Source: Halogeometricum sp. S1BR25-6
GTDB lineage: Archaea; Halobacteriota; Halobacteria; Halobacteriales; Haloferacaceae
Length of the DNA stretch: 64,000 bases
Assembly (NCBI RefSeq): GCF_031624495.1
Contig: NZ_JAMQOP010000002.1
Span: 124,001 to 188,000 of the forward strand
Reading direction: 5' to 3'
Shown: positions 55,891 through 64,000 of the stretch, piece after piece
Position numbering within the stretch: position 1 is the first letter of the stretch
Layout: every line of letters begins with the position of its first letter
Made by a program: the position numbers and the translations under genes
Notes under the pieces: generated by a model
The model's database searches: none
What the model saw: only the letters and a program-made list of their open reading frames with translations
What the model was told of the DNA's origin: nothing

Positions 55891-56460
55891 TCAGAACCGG
55901 TCCGCGTCGGGGAGTCGCGCGCGGCCGGCGTCGACGTCCGTCACCGCCGTCGCTCCCGTCGCCGCCGGGCCGACCGCCCACCCGTCCCCGACGCGGCGCA
56001 CCGCCACCTCCTCGCCAACGGCGTCGGAGACTCGCTCCGGAGCGACGCCGCAGGCGGCGGCGACCCGCTCGAATTCGGTCCGTCCGGTCAGCCGCGCCGG
56101 TACCGGCGTCCAGACGGGTAGCGTCGCCTCGCGGTCCGCCAACGGCAGCGCCACGTCGAAGCGGACGCCCGGCGTCCGTCGGAGGCGACGGTGCAGGCGC
56201 CCGCGCCCGCGGCGCGACTCGGGGACGACGGCGCGGACGACGCCCGAGTCGACGTGCGGCGAGGCCGCGAGCGCACCGAGGTGCGCCTCCACGTCGCGTA
56301 TCGACGCCGGGGCGCCGGTCCGGACGGGAGCGATGACGGCGGACAGATGCTCGGCGACGCGCATCGTGGTCCACGCCGTCACGGCGAGGAGGCCGACGCC
56401 GAAGACGGCGGCCGCGAGGAAGAACGCGCCGAGGAGCCACGGGAGGATGGTGAGGTCCAT
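55891..56460 (-). CDS. Membrane-anchored protein of unknown function
   Basis: 189 residues. One N-terminal hydrophobic segment (LTILPWLLGAFFLAAAVFGVGLLAV) would anchor a soluble domain with Arg-rich centre and strands (RFDVALPLADREATLPVW). Composition is less acidic than its neighbours. No family recognised. Confidence 0.55.
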   Translation of the reverse strand: MDLTILPWLLGAFFLAAAVFGVGLLAVTAWTTMRVAEHLSAVIAPVRTGAPASIRDVEAHLGALAASPHVDSGVVRAVVPESRRGRGRLHRRLRRTPGVRFDVALPLADREATLPVWTPVPARLTGRTEFERVAAACGVAPERVSDAVGEEVAVRRVGDGWAVGPAATGATAVTDVDAGRARLPDADRF

Positions 56461-56617
56461 GCGCGTAGTTGGCGCATCGACGATATAGCGATTGCTCGCG
56501 GCGGACGGACCGTCGGCGTCACTGACGGGTGTGAGAAAATCGAAAGTGCGGTCGGCGGCCGTCGGCGGGTCGCAGGCGGAGCGCGGGCGCTCCTCGCGTC
56601 GACCGGTTACGTCGGTC

Positions 56618-57097
56618 TCAGTGGTCCTCTTCTTCGTACAGCCACGTCTCGTCGACGCGGTCGTAGTCGACGAGTTCGTCGTCGTCGAAGAAGAGGTCTA
56701 TCTCTCGCTCGTTGGAGCCCTCGTCCTCGTGGTCCGAGGCGTGGATGACGTTGCGGCCGAGGTCGAGTCCGTAGTCGCCGCGAATGGTGCCGGGGGCGGA
56801 CTCGGCGGGGTCGGTCTCACCGACCATCGAACGGACCTGTCGGGTCGCGTCGGCGCCCTGCCAGACCATCGCGAAGACGGGGCCGGACGTGATGAACCCG
56901 ACGAGGTCGTCGAAGAACGGCTTGTCCTCGTGCTCGCCGTAGTGCTCCTCGGCGAGGTCGCGGTCGATCTGCATGAACTTGCCGGCGACCAGTTTCAGGC
57001 CGCGCTCCTCGAAGCGGGAGACGATGTCGCCCACGAGTCCGCGCTGGACGCCGTCGGGCTTGACCATCACGAACGTGCGCTCGTCGTGGTGGCTCAC
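56618..57097 (-). CDS. ndk: Nucleoside diphosphate kinase
   Basis: 159 residues. [45 protein letters not shown], and [20 protein letters not shown], where His in NVIHASD is the phospho-acceptor. Balances NTP pools. The start is a GTG overlapping the rpl24e stop, placing ndk at the end of the L7Ae-S28e-L24e operon. Halophilic insert [10 protein letters not shown] after the active His is characteristic. Confidence 0.95.
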   Translation of the reverse strand: MSHHDERTFVMVKPDGVQRGLVGDIVSRFEERGLKLVAGKFMQIDRDLAEEHYGEHEDKPFFDDLVGFITSGPVFAMVWQGADATRQVRSMVGETDPAESAPGTIRGDYGLDLGRNVIHASDHEDEGSNEREIDLFFDDDELVDYDRVDETWLYEEEDH

Positions 57098-57300
57098 TGC
57101 TCGTCGCCTCCGGCGGGACCGCTCGCGGCCTGCCCTTCGGCGGTCCACTCCAGGTCGCGCGCCTCGCGGCCGAGGAAGTAGTTCTTCTCGGCCTTCGAGT
57201 CCTTGAAGTGGAGGATGGTGCCGTCGTTCTGGACGTACATCGTGCCCGTTCCGGGCTCGATCTGTTCACCCGTGTAGTCGCAGGTTCGCGTCTCTACCAT
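57094..57300 (-). CDS. rpl24e: Large ribosomal subunit protein eL24
   Basis: 68 residues. [26 protein letters not shown] and [15 protein letters not shown] are L24e signatures. Only the first Cys (Cys7) remains of the zinc-finger pattern of some L24e, as usual in haloarchaea. Third gene of the operon. Confidence 0.94.
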   Translation of the reverse strand: MVETRTCDYTGEQIEPGTGTMYVQNDGTILHFKDSKAEKNYFLGREARDLEWTAEGQAASGPAGGDEQ

Positions 57301-57303
57301 TGG

Positions 57304-57528
57304 TTACTGACCTCCGATGGAGTCCGCGTCGCGCTGGGTTTCGCGCAACTGGAGGACGTCGCCCTCGCGGACGGGGCCCAGCACGTTCCGCGTGATGATG
57401 CGGCCCTGGTTCGAGCCCTCGCGGATGCGGCACTTGACCTGCATGGCCTCGCCGTGCATCCCGGTCTTGCCAACGATCTCGATGACTTCGGCGGACGTCG
57501 AGTCGCTGGCGGTCTCTTCTGCGCTCAT
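57304..57528 (-). CDS. rps28e: Small ribosomal subunit protein eS28
   Basis: 74 residues. [21 protein letters not shown], then [24 protein letters not shown], the OB-fold hallmark of S28e, near mRNA exit. Second gene of the operon, 6 nt after rpl7ae. Confidence 0.96.
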   Translation of the reverse strand: MSAEETASDSTSAEVIEIVGKTGMHGEAMQVKCRIREGSNQGRIITRNVLGPVREGDVLQLRETQRDADSIGGQ

Positions 57529-57534
57529 GGTCGA

Positions 57535-57897
57535 TTACTGAAGTTCCTCGACCTTCGCGGCGATGTCTTCGACCTGCTCCTGCGCCTCGCCGGCGTCGAC
57601 GATGGCGGCGGCGGCGGAGCCGACTTCGAGACCGGCCGCGTGACCGACTTCGTCCTGCGTCTCGATGAAGATGTACGGGATGCCCTTCTCCTCGGCGAGT
57701 TCGGGGAGGTGCATCACGATCTCTTCGGGCGAGACGTCCTCGGCGACGAGGACGAGTTCGGCGTTGCCGCGCTCGACGGACTTGGTCGTCTCGTTCGTAC
57801 CTTTCTTCACTGTACCCGTATCTCGTGCGACCTCGAGCGCCTCGAGGGCGTCTTCTGCGAGGTCGGCTGGGACGTCGAATTCTACGTATACTGCCAT
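57535..57897 (-). CDS. rpl7ae: Ribosomal protein L7Ae, kink-turn binding
   Basis: 120 residues. [34 protein letters not shown] contains the NExxKxVERG RNA-binding loop that recognises k-turns in rRNA, box C/D and H/ACA sRNAs and RNase P. I use the ATG before AVYVEFDVP; two codons of upstream frame lack homology. First gene of the operon. Confidence 0.96.
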   Translation of the reverse strand: MAVYVEFDVPADLAEDALEALEVARDTGTVKKGTNETTKSVERGNAELVLVAEDVSPEEIVMHLPELAEEKGIPYIFIETQDEVGHAAGLEVGSAAAAIVDAGEAQEQVEDIAAKVEELQ

Positions 57898-58030
57898 GTT
57901 GTTCACCTAATTCCTGCTCGCGGGCTCGACATCCTCGCCGGCGGACCACTGCTGGTCGCGGTCGTTCCCTCTCGGCGAAGAGCGTTCATCAACCCCGGGC
58001 AGGCCGTACAGTCAGTTAGCTCAGGACCCC

Positions 58031-58037
58031 ATAAAAA
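58031..58037 (-). promoter_or_regulatory. TATA-like box of the rpl7ae operon
   Basis: ATAAAAA on the plus strand (TTTTTAT on minus) is the best TATA candidate for rpl7ae, giving a leader of about 110 nt. It sits within the 263-nt divergent region to tmcA, where CCTTAC near 58130 may serve tmcA. Confidence 0.5.
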
Positions 58038-58160
58038 CGCTTTCAATGCTCCCCTGGCGTGTCACCCGTCCGCACGGCCGTTATCGGACGTTCGCGGACG
58101 TTCGGACGAGCGTCGGACGCGAGCGGAACACTCCTTACGACGCCTCCGGAAACGGCGGAC

Positions 58161-60431
58161 ATGGATATCGCGGCTCTCGCCCGTACCCTCCGGACGGCGG
58201 CGCGGCGGACGAACCAGCGCCGACTCCTCGTCCTCGCCGGCCCCCGCGACGCCGGCCTCGACGCCGCCTTCGACGCGGTAGCGGGCGCCGACGCGCCCGA
58301 CGACGAGGTGACGTTCGTCACCGCCCGCGAGGGCTTCCGCTTCGAGCGCGTCCGCCCGAAGCGCGCCGGGACGCTCTTGGGAACCACCAGAACTGTCGTC
58401 GTCTGCGACGCCCACGAGGAGTTCTCGCCGAACGTCGTCGGCCGCCTCGCGGGCGTCGTCGACGGCGGCGGCCTGTTCGTCCTCCTGACTCCCCCCTTCG
58501 ACGAGTGGTTCGAACGGGACGGCTCCTTCGAGGACTCCCTGGCTGTTCCGCCGTTCTCCCGAACCGACGTGGGCGGGCGCTTCCGCGCCCGACTCGTCGA
58601 GACGCTCCGGACGCATCCCGGCGTCGCGGTGGCGGACCTCGAATCGAAGACGGTCGAACGCGACGGCTCCGACGGCGGGTCGGTCGGCGGAACGACTGTG
58701 GGGGACGGCGCCGACCGCCGACCCGCCCCGCCGCGGGACCGCCGCTTCCCCCGCGCCGCCTACGAGGCCTGCCTGACGGCCGACCAGTCGCGCGCCCTCT
58801 CGGCGCTCGAACGGCTCAGGACCCCCGGCGAAGCGGTCGTCGTCGAGGCCGACAGAGGGAGAGGAAAATCCAGCGCCGCCGGCCTCGCCGCCGGGAGTCT
58901 CGCCGCCGCGGGACGGGACGTACTGGTGACCGCTCCCGGCTACGGCAACGCCCGCGAGGCGTTCGTTCGGTCCGCGGCGCTTCTCTCGGAGATAGGTTCG
59001 CTCGACGCGCACGACGAGGAGGCCCACGTCGTCCGCGCCGTCGACGGCGGCCGGGTGCGCTTCGCGGACCCGCCGACAGCGGCGACGCTCCCCGACGACC
59101 CGGACGTCGTCCTCGTCGACGAGGCGGCGGCGCTCCCGGTCCGCCTGCTCTCCTCCTTCCTCGACGCGCCGTCGGTCGGCTTTTTCACCACCGTTCACGG
59201 CTACGAGGGCGCGGGTCGGGGGTTCTCCGTGCGCTTCCGCGACCGGTTGTCCGAGAGCGACCTGTCGGCGACGGACGTGCGGATGGACGACCCCATCCGC
59301 TACGCCCGCGGCGACCCCGTCGAGTCGTGGTCGTTCCGCGCCCTCCTGTTGGACGCCCGGCCCGCCGTCGACCCCCTCGTCGCCGACGCGACGCCCGAAT
59401 CGACCGAGTACCGCGCGCTCTCGAAGGACGAGTTGGCCGGCGACGACCACCTCCTGCACGAGGTGTTCGGCCTCCTCGTCCTCGCGCACTACCGGACGGA
59501 ACCGGACGACTTAGCCCGCCTGCTGGACGCGCCGAACCTCTCCGTGCGGGCGCTGACGCACGAGGGCCACGTCGTCAGCGTCGCCCTCCTCGCCCGCGAG
59601 GGCGGCCTCGACGCCGAGACGCGCCGGTCGATGTACGAGGGCGCGCGGGTGCGGGGCAACATGCTCCCGGACGTGTTCACCAGCCAACTGCGGGACGAGG
59701 AGGCGGCCGTCCCCGTCGGCTACCGCGTCGTCCGCATCGCCACGCACCACGCCGCCCGGTCCACTGGACTGGGTTCGAAACTGCTCGCCGAGGTTCGCGC
59801 GGAGAAGTCGACGAGCGACGAGAAAGTCGATTACCTCGGCGTCGGTTACGGCGCGACGCCGGAACTCCTCTCCTTTTGGCGCGGGAACGGCTACGGGACG
59901 GTCCACCTCTCGACGACCCGAAACGACACCAGCGGGGAGTACTCCGCGCTGATGCTCGACCCTCTCACCGACGCCGGAACGGACCTGCGCGACAGGCACG
60001 CCGAGTGGTTCCTCGGCCGCCTCTCGGGCGTCCTCGCGGACCCCCTGCGCGATGCCGACCCGGACGTGGTCCGGGCGGCGGTGCGGGCCTGCGGCGCCGT
60101 CCCGCCCGTCGACCTGTCGGACCGCGAGTGGCGCGTCGTCGTCGGTGCGTCGTTCGGGCCGGGGATGTACACCACCGCGCCCGACGCCTTCCGGCGACTC
60201 GCCCTCCGCGCCCTGAACGACGACGACGCGGCCTGTACCGGGAGAGAGGAGCGATTGCTGGTGAGAAAAGTGCTGCAGGGCCACCCGTGGCCCGCCGTCG
60301 CCGACGAACTCGGCTACCACTCGCCGCGGAACGCGATGAAGTCCCTCGGCGACGCCTACGCCGCGGTCGTCGAACAGTACGGCGCGGACGTGGACGCGGT
60401 CGTTTCGGAGCGGCGGCGATTCGAGGAGTAG
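58161..60431 (+). CDS. tmcA: tRNA(Met) cytidine acetyltransferase TmcA
   Basis: 756 residues: N-terminal DUF1726, RecD-like P-loop ATPase (VVVEADRGRGKSSAAGLAAG, VVLVDEAAALPVRLL, TTVHGYEGAGRGF), then a GNAT domain (VRIATHHAARSTGLGSKLL) and a tRNA-binding C-terminus. Makes N4-acetylcytidine using acetyl-CoA and ATP; archaeal homologues may also act on rRNA and mRNA. Start ATG at 58161 before DIAALARTLRTA. Divergent from rpl7ae. Confidence 0.92.
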   Translation: MDIAALARTLRTAARRTNQRRLLVLAGPRDAGLDAAFDAVAGADAPDDEVTFVTAREGFRFERVRPKRAGTLLGTTRTVVVCDAHEEFSPNVVGRLAGVVDGGGLFVLLTPPFDEWFERDGSFEDSLAVPPFSRTDVGGRFRARLVETLRTHPGVAVADLESKTVERDGSDGGSVGGTTVGDGADRRPAPPRDRRFPRAAYEACLTADQSRALSALERLRTPGEAVVVEADRGRGKSSAAGLAAGSLAAAGRDVLVTAPGYGNAREAFVRSAALLSEIGSLDAHDEEAHVVRAVDGGRVRFADPPTAATLPDDPDVVLVDEAAALPVRLLSSFLDAPSVGFFTTVHGYEGAGRGFSVRFRDRLSESDLSATDVRMDDPIRYARGDPVESWSFRALLLDARPAVDPLVADATPESTEYRALSKDELAGDDHLLHEVFGLLVLAHYRTEPDDLARLLDAPNLSVRALTHEGHVVSVALLAREGGLDAETRRSMYEGARVRGNMLPDVFTSQLRDEEAAVPVGYRVVRIATHHAARSTGLGSKLLAEVRAEKSTSDEKVDYLGVGYGATPELLSFWRGNGYGTVHLSTTRNDTSGEYSALMLDPLTDAGTDLRDRHAEWFLGRLSGVLADPLRDADPDVVRAAVRACGAVPPVDLSDREWRVVVGASFGPGMYTTAPDAFRRLALRALNDDDAACTGREERLLVRKVLQGHPWPAVADELGYHSPRNAMKSLGDAYAAVVEQYGADVDAVVSERRRFEE

Positions 60432-60487
60432 ACGGCGAACGCGGGAGACGGCGACACCTCGAAGTCGCTCGCCGACCTCTCTCGACT

Positions 60488-60652
60488 ATGACGCAGTGCG
60501 CCGAAGACGGCTGTTCGGACCCGGCGACCGTCCGCGTCTACGTGCCGTGGGGCGAGGACAGGGACGTCTGCACGGGGCACGCGCGGGCGTTGGTCCAAGA
60601 AGACGGCGTCGTCGCCGAACCCCTAGAGGGGGCCGACGACGACTGGCGGTGA
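60488..60652 (+). CDS. Very small Cys/His protein
   Basis: 54 residues: Cys4-Ala-Glu-Asp-Gly-Cys9 near the start and Cys-Thr-Gly-His (28-31) give a potential zinc site of type C-x4-C...C-x2-H. Starts TQCAEDGCSDPATVRVYVPWGED. This resembles the short haloarchaeal zinc-knuckle proteins. It lies 56 nt after tmcA on the same strand. Function unknown. Confidence 0.55.
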   Translation: MTQCAEDGCSDPATVRVYVPWGEDRDVCTGHARALVQEDGVVAEPLEGADDDWR

Positions 60653-60665
60653 GAGGGGGGGGGAC

Positions 60666-61403
60666 TCAGCGGATGCGGACCGCCATCATCATCTCGTCGA
60701 CGTAGTCGTCACCGATTTTGTAGTGGTCCCCGCGGACGGCCTCGGTCTCCCAGCCGTGGGCCTCCAGGAAGGCGATGGCGTCCTCGTTCGTCGCCGGGAC
60801 GGAGTTGTACAGTTTCTCGAACCCGCGTTCGCGCGCCCAGTCGACGCCGCGTTCGAGGAGGCGACTGCCCATCCCGCGCCCGCGGAACTTCGGTCGGAGA
60901 CCGACGGTGAGGACGGCCGTGTGGCGAAGCTTCGCGGTCTCCGGCAGGTCGAGGTGGCACCAGCCGGCGAGTTCGTCGTCGACGGTGGCGACGAACACCA
61001 TCCGCGAGCGCGCGTCGTTGTGCCGGAGGACGACCTCCTCGTGGTCTATCATCTCACCCACCGTCTCCGCCTCGATGTACGTCCCCTCCTCGGCTACTTC
61101 CCGAATCGCCTCGACGAGGGCCTCCAAGTCCACCTGCTGGGCCGTCCGGATGGTGAACCCCTCGCCGTCGTCCGTCTCGAACACCTCCGCGTCGTCCTTC
61201 TCGTAGGCCACCTGTACCTTGTCGTCGACCTTTCGGATGTACCCCTCCCGTCGCAGGACGCTCAGGTGCGCGCCGAGGGCGCCCGGTTCGAAGTTGAGCG
61301 TGCGGCGAACGTCGCTCTCGCGGACGATGCCGTGACTCTCGATGTAGTCGTAGATGTCTTTGCGGTCCGCGTGGTCGAACGTCAGCGATTTCGTCACGTC
61401 CAT
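60666..61403 (-). CDS. HTH-GNAT fusion protein
   Basis: 245 residues. Residues 10-75 form a winged helix (DRKDIYDYIESHGIVRESDVRR... LGAHLSVLRREGYIRKV). Residues ~80-245 are a GNAT acetyltransferase (FTIRTAQQVDLEALVEAI, the acetyl-CoA motif TVGLRPKFRGRGMGSRLLERG, FEKLYNSVPATNEDAIAFLEAHG). Could be a regulator whose partner or DNA binding is modulated by acetylation. Start at ATG 61403. Confidence 0.8.
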   Translation of the reverse strand: MDVTKSLTFDHADRKDIYDYIESHGIVRESDVRRTLNFEPGALGAHLSVLRREGYIRKVDDKVQVAYEKDDAEVFETDDGEGFTIRTAQQVDLEALVEAIREVAEEGTYIEAETVGEMIDHEEVVLRHNDARSRMVFVATVDDELAGWCHLDLPETAKLRHTAVLTVGLRPKFRGRGMGSRLLERGVDWARERGFEKLYNSVPATNEDAIAFLEAHGWETEAVRGDHYKIGDDYVDEMMMAVRIR

Positions 61404-61542
61404 GCCATCATCTACCACGCACCGAAAGTTAATGTTTTTTAATTATTATTTGAACGTTCGAGTTCCGAACAGCACCGTCCGGGACCGAACGCGGTTCCGA
61501 CGGCGCGGCGTCGCTCTCGTCTGCTCCGGCGTCCTCGGTCGG

Positions 61543-61959
61543 TCACCGACGCGGCGGCGCGTCGGTGAGCAGTCGCGCCACCTCGCGGGCGTCGTGCGTC
61601 TGGAGCAGAATCTCCGCCGCCGTCCGGACCGTCGCGTCGGGGTCGACGCGGACCCCGTAACACCGCGCGTACAGCGCCAGCCAGTCGTTCAGCGCGCGGT
61701 GGAGCGACCGGAGTTCCGCCGCCGAGAAGCGGACGTTCCGCCCGCCGGTGTGCGCTTCGAGGTAGACGCCGGTCACGGGCGCGACGCCCTCGCGGACGTA
61801 CGACAGCGCTCGCTCCGCCGCCTCGCCGTCCGCCGGCGGCTCGAACCGCCGGCGCTCGGCGCGGGCCGCCGCGGCCAGCGCTCGAATCTCCTCGTGGGAG
61901 GCCGACCGCTCTGCGGCCCCCGACCCCGCGCTCCCGCCGTCCGCGCGTTCGTCCGTCAT
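61543..61959 (-). CDS. Small helical protein coupled to the ETF-quinone oxidoreductase gene
   Basis: 138 residues. Ser/Gly/Ala-rich head then RALAAAARAERRRFEPPADGE, a strand segment GVAPVTGVYLEAHTGGRNVRFSA and helices SLHRALNDWLALYARCYGV and EILLQTHDAREVARLL. The ATG overlaps the fixC stop by 4 nt, so it belongs to the electron-transfer flavoprotein operon. Family not recognised. Confidence 0.65.
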   Translation of the reverse strand: MTDERADGGSAGSGAAERSASHEEIRALAAAARAERRRFEPPADGEAAERALSYVREGVAPVTGVYLEAHTGGRNVRFSAAELRSLHRALNDWLALYARCYGVRVDPDATVRTAAEILLQTHDAREVARLLTDAPPRR

Positions 61960-63623
61960 CCCTGGTCGAACGCCACCCCCTTGCCGCCGCGCGGGTGCCG
62001 CCACTCGGTGTCGGCGACGACGGCGCACGTCCCGCACTCCACGCAGGGCTGCGTGTCGAGACTCACGACGCGCTCCTCGCTCCCGTTGGTCCGGACGACC
62101 TCCTCGCGGTAACAGCCGCCGCCGAAGTCCTCCGCGCTGACGGGACAGGCGGCGACGGCGGCGCCGCTGGCCGCGTAGGAGTCGTCGCGCAGCGTGATGT
62201 GGGGGTTGCCCACGTCGGTGTCGTACGTCAGTTCGCCGATGCGCTCCTCCAGGCTCGGCGGTTCGACGCCGCTCTCGTCCGCGACGCGCGTCCCCAGTTC
62301 CTCGGCGATGACCGTCGGGAGCGTCACGTACGGCGTTCGGGTGTCCGGCACGATGGCGGAGAGTCGGGGAGAGCCGTACAGCCCTTCGAGGCCGCCGCCC
62401 AACGCGCGGATACCGAGGCGGCCGAGGCGGGAGGTGAGAAGCGAGTCGACGGCGTCGGTCACGTCGTCCCGCTCCGCGACGGTCCGCACGAGGTCGTACC
62501 CCCGCGGTCTGAGTTTGTCCATCACGCCCTCGTCTCGGAGTTTCTCGGCGTACAGCCGACCGGCGTCCTCGGGCCGCCCGCGACCCCGCGCCTGCGCGAA
62601 CGCCTCGCCGGCCAGCGCCCCCGCGGTGACGGCGTGGTTCATCCCCTTGATGATGGGACCCTGCGCCTGCATCTGCCCGGCGGCGTCGCCGACGACGAGC
62701 AGTCGCCCGGCGTGAGGTTCGCGCAGCGCCACCTTTTTCGAGTCGGGGACGAGTTTCGCGGCGTACTCCCGCTCCCGGTAGTCGTCTCCGAGCCACTGCG
62801 CGAGGAGCGGGTGCGTCAACAGCGCGTCGAGCAGTTCGTGTGGTTCCGCCTGCTCGGCGACGAGGCTGTCGAGGTGGAACACCGTCCCGATGGAGAGCGA
62901 ATCCTCGTTCGTGTAGAGGAAGCCGCCGCCGCGCACGTCCGAGAACAGGTCGCCCGAGAACAGATGCGCCGCGCCCTCGTCCTCGTCGAGGGCGAACCGG
63001 TCGTTCACCGTCTCGGCCGGCATGTCGACGACCGCTTTCACCCCTTGGAACCACTCGCCGGGGTCCGCCCAGTCCATCAGACCGGCGTCGCGCGCCAACT
63101 CCGAGTTGACGCCGTCGGCGGCGATTATCACGTCCGCCTCGATGGGGTCGAGTTCGTCCGTCGTCACGCCGATGACCTCCCCCCTTTCGTCGCGGAGCAG
63201 GCCGTTCGCACGGACGCCCGTCAGCAGGCCGCCGCCCGTCTCGCGCGTCACCTCGTGGACGCGGTCCGCCAGCCACGAGTCCATCTTCCGCCGGAGGACG
63301 GCGTCGGCCCACTCGGTGTCGTGCTCGTGGAGCGGTCCCAAGTCGAACGTCTCCACCCGGTCGCCCGCGACGTTGTGGAGGTAGTAGCGCGTCACCGGAC
63401 GCTCCGCGGCCTCCGCGCGGAAGTCCGGGAACAGGTCGTCTATCGTCACCGGCGCGGACGATTCGGCGTAGATGAGACCGCCCGAGACGTTCTTCGATCC
63501 GGCCTCGACGCCGCGTTCTAAGACGAGCGTCTCGACGCCGTATCTGGCTAAGGTCGCCGCCGCCGCGGCCCCGCCGGGACCGGCGCCGACGACCACCGCC
63601 TCGTAGCGTTCGTGCTCGGTCAT
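61956..63623 (-). CDS. fixC: ETF-quinone oxidoreductase FixC with C-terminal ferredoxin (FixX-like) domain
   Basis: 555 residues. FAD site GAGPGGAAAAATLAR (residues 13-27), GDAAGQMQAQG and a quinone-side hydrophobic barrel; the last ~65 residues are FixX-like with Cys493, Cys504 and the CVECGTC trio 527-533 for a 4Fe-4S cluster, as in mitochondrial ETF-QO where both are one chain. Passes electrons from ETF to menaquinone. Its start overlaps the ETF alpha stop by 4 nt. Confidence 0.92.
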   Translation of the reverse strand: MTEHERYEAVVVGAGPGGAAAAATLARYGVETLVLERGVEAGSKNVSGGLIYAESSAPVTIDDLFPDFRAEAAERPVTRYYLHNVAGDRVETFDLGPLHEHDTEWADAVLRRKMDSWLADRVHEVTRETGGGLLTGVRANGLLRDERGEVIGVTTDELDPIEADVIIAADGVNSELARDAGLMDWADPGEWFQGVKAVVDMPAETVNDRFALDEDEGAAHLFSGDLFSDVRGGGFLYTNEDSLSIGTVFHLDSLVAEQAEPHELLDALLTHPLLAQWLGDDYREREYAAKLVPDSKKVALREPHAGRLLVVGDAAGQMQAQGPIIKGMNHAVTAGALAGEAFAQARGRGRPEDAGRLYAEKLRDEGVMDKLRPRGYDLVRTVAERDDVTDAVDSLLTSRLGRLGIRALGGGLEGLYGSPRLSAIVPDTRTPYVTLPTVIAEELGTRVADESGVEPPSLEERIGELTYDTDVGNPHITLRDDSYAASGAAVAACPVSAEDFGGGCYREEVVRTNGSEERVVSLDTQPCVECGTCAVVADTEWRHPRGGKGVAFDQG

Positions 63624-64000
63624 TCGCCCTCACCTCCCGTCGGCGCGTCGGTCCCGGGACGCTCGCTCGGCCGCCGCACCTCGCCCCCGTCCGTCGCCGC
63701 CGCGTCCTCCGCCGCGGCGCCGAACGCGAACGTTCCCCTGCGGACCGCCTCGGTCAGCGTCGGGAGCACCTCGAACAGGTCGCCCTCGACGAAGAAGTCC
63801 GAGAAGTCGCGGATTCGGGCCTCGGGGTCGGTGTTCACCGCGACGACGGTTTCGGACTCGTCCATGCCGACCTTGTGCTGGACCGCCCCGGAGATGCCCG
63901 CGGCGACGTACAGGTCCGGCGCGACGACCTGTCCCGTCTCGCCGATCTGTCGCTCCTCGCGGGCGTACTGTTCGACGTGGGGCTCGAAGGCGTACGACCC
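63620..64000 (-). CDS. etfA: Electron transfer flavoprotein alpha subunit, 3' part (runs off the window)
   Basis: The last 126 codons of a gene that continues past base 64000. VVAPDLYVAAGISGAVQHKVGM (written here across its FAD contact region GISGAVQH) and VVAVNTDPEARIRDFSDFFVEGD are diagnostic of EtfA/FixB, whose C-terminal domain binds FAD. C-terminal acidic/Ala-rich tail of ~30 residues is haloarchaeal. Operon order etfA-fixC-small gene; etfB is presumably upstream outside the window. Confidence 0.9.
   Translation of the reverse strand, partial: GSYAFEPHVEQYAREERQIGETGQVVAPDLYVAAGISGAVQHKVGMDESETVVAVNTDPEARIRDFSDFFVEGDLFEVLPTLTEAVRRGTFAFGAAAEDAAATDGGEVRRPSERPGTDAPTGGEGE

Noticed and set aside
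1-64000. CRISPR array, insertion sequence, toxin-antitoxin or phage defence island
   Set aside because: No regularly spaced repeats, no transposase or recombinase, no restriction or defence family genes; the window is core chromosome.
63620-64000. Short EtfA as a truncated gene
   Set aside because: The frame runs intact to the last base of the window, so the gene is only cut by the window edge.

Overview
The window is a high-GC, acidic-proteome chromosomal segment of a haloarchaeon. Evidence: archaeal-type ribosomal proteins (S13, S4, S11, L18e, L13, S9, S2, L11, L1, L10, L12, L21e, L24e, S28e, L7Ae), archaeal RNA polymerase subunits (Rpo3, Rpo10, Rpo6, Rpo4), isopentenyl phosphate kinase, Tat-lipoprotein signal, leaderless AT-rich TATA promoters about 25-30 nt before start codons, and very Asp/Glu-rich proteins. 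Gene order resembles what I remember of the Haloferax volcanii HVO_274x-278x region, so a Haloferacales-type organism is likely; the genus cannot be fixed. Almost everything is core chromosome. I see no IS element, no CRISPR array, no prophage and no rRNA.

Layout. 1-7 kb: small unknown gene, tRNA-Thr, a GNAT enzyme, then a branched-chain amino acid type ABC operon livHMGF with the lipoprotein solute-binding gene facing it. That binding protein is the most unusual object here: its two halves are in swapped order, i.e. it looks circularly permuted. 7-15.7 kb: uridine kinase, small haloarchaeal proteins, tRNA-Ser(UGA) with a partial 60-bp duplication of its 3' end, a uracil-DNA glycosylase homologue, Mrp iron-sulfur carrier, MoaA, a double UspA protein, thioredoxin, an NmrA-like protein. 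15.8-22.1 kb: the classical tRNA-Ser(GCU)-rps13-rps4-rps11-rpo3-tRNA-Leu(CAG)-rpl18e-rpl13-rps9-rpo10-rpo6-eno-rps2 supercluster, with overlapping genes throughout. 22-31 kb: glyoxalase-like protein, zinc metalloprotease, a receiver-PAS-PAS-GAF-kinase protein, three small unknowns, a Dna2-like OB/nuclease/helicase protein. 31-42 kb: tautomerase, SLC13-type anion transporter, Lhr helicase, beta-lactamase-fold hydrolase, mevalonate kinase plus isopentenyl phosphate kinase, an acidic protein with two membrane-segment repeats, M42 aminopeptidase. 42-46.9 kb: L11, then the L1-L10-L12 operon with a structured leader, a TctA-like permease, a small zinc-finger protein coupled to EF-1 beta. 47-55.4 kb: cystathionine gamma-synthase, L21e-Rpo4-DUF655-KsgA-MscS-HemK run, and two adjacent MetE-type genes, only the second with zinc ligands. 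55.4-64 kb: small membrane proteins, the ndk-L24e-S28e-L7Ae operon (minus), TmcA, an HTH-GNAT protein, and an ETF-quinone oxidoreductase/ETF alpha operon running off the right edge.

Functionally the window joins translation and transcription machinery with methionine synthesis (metB, two metE genes), isoprenoid precursor synthesis (mvk, ipk), ETF-linked electron transfer and DNA repair (Dna2-like, Lhr, UDG). No intergenic stretch exceeds about 300 bases. All calls come from reading the sequence; no database search was run.
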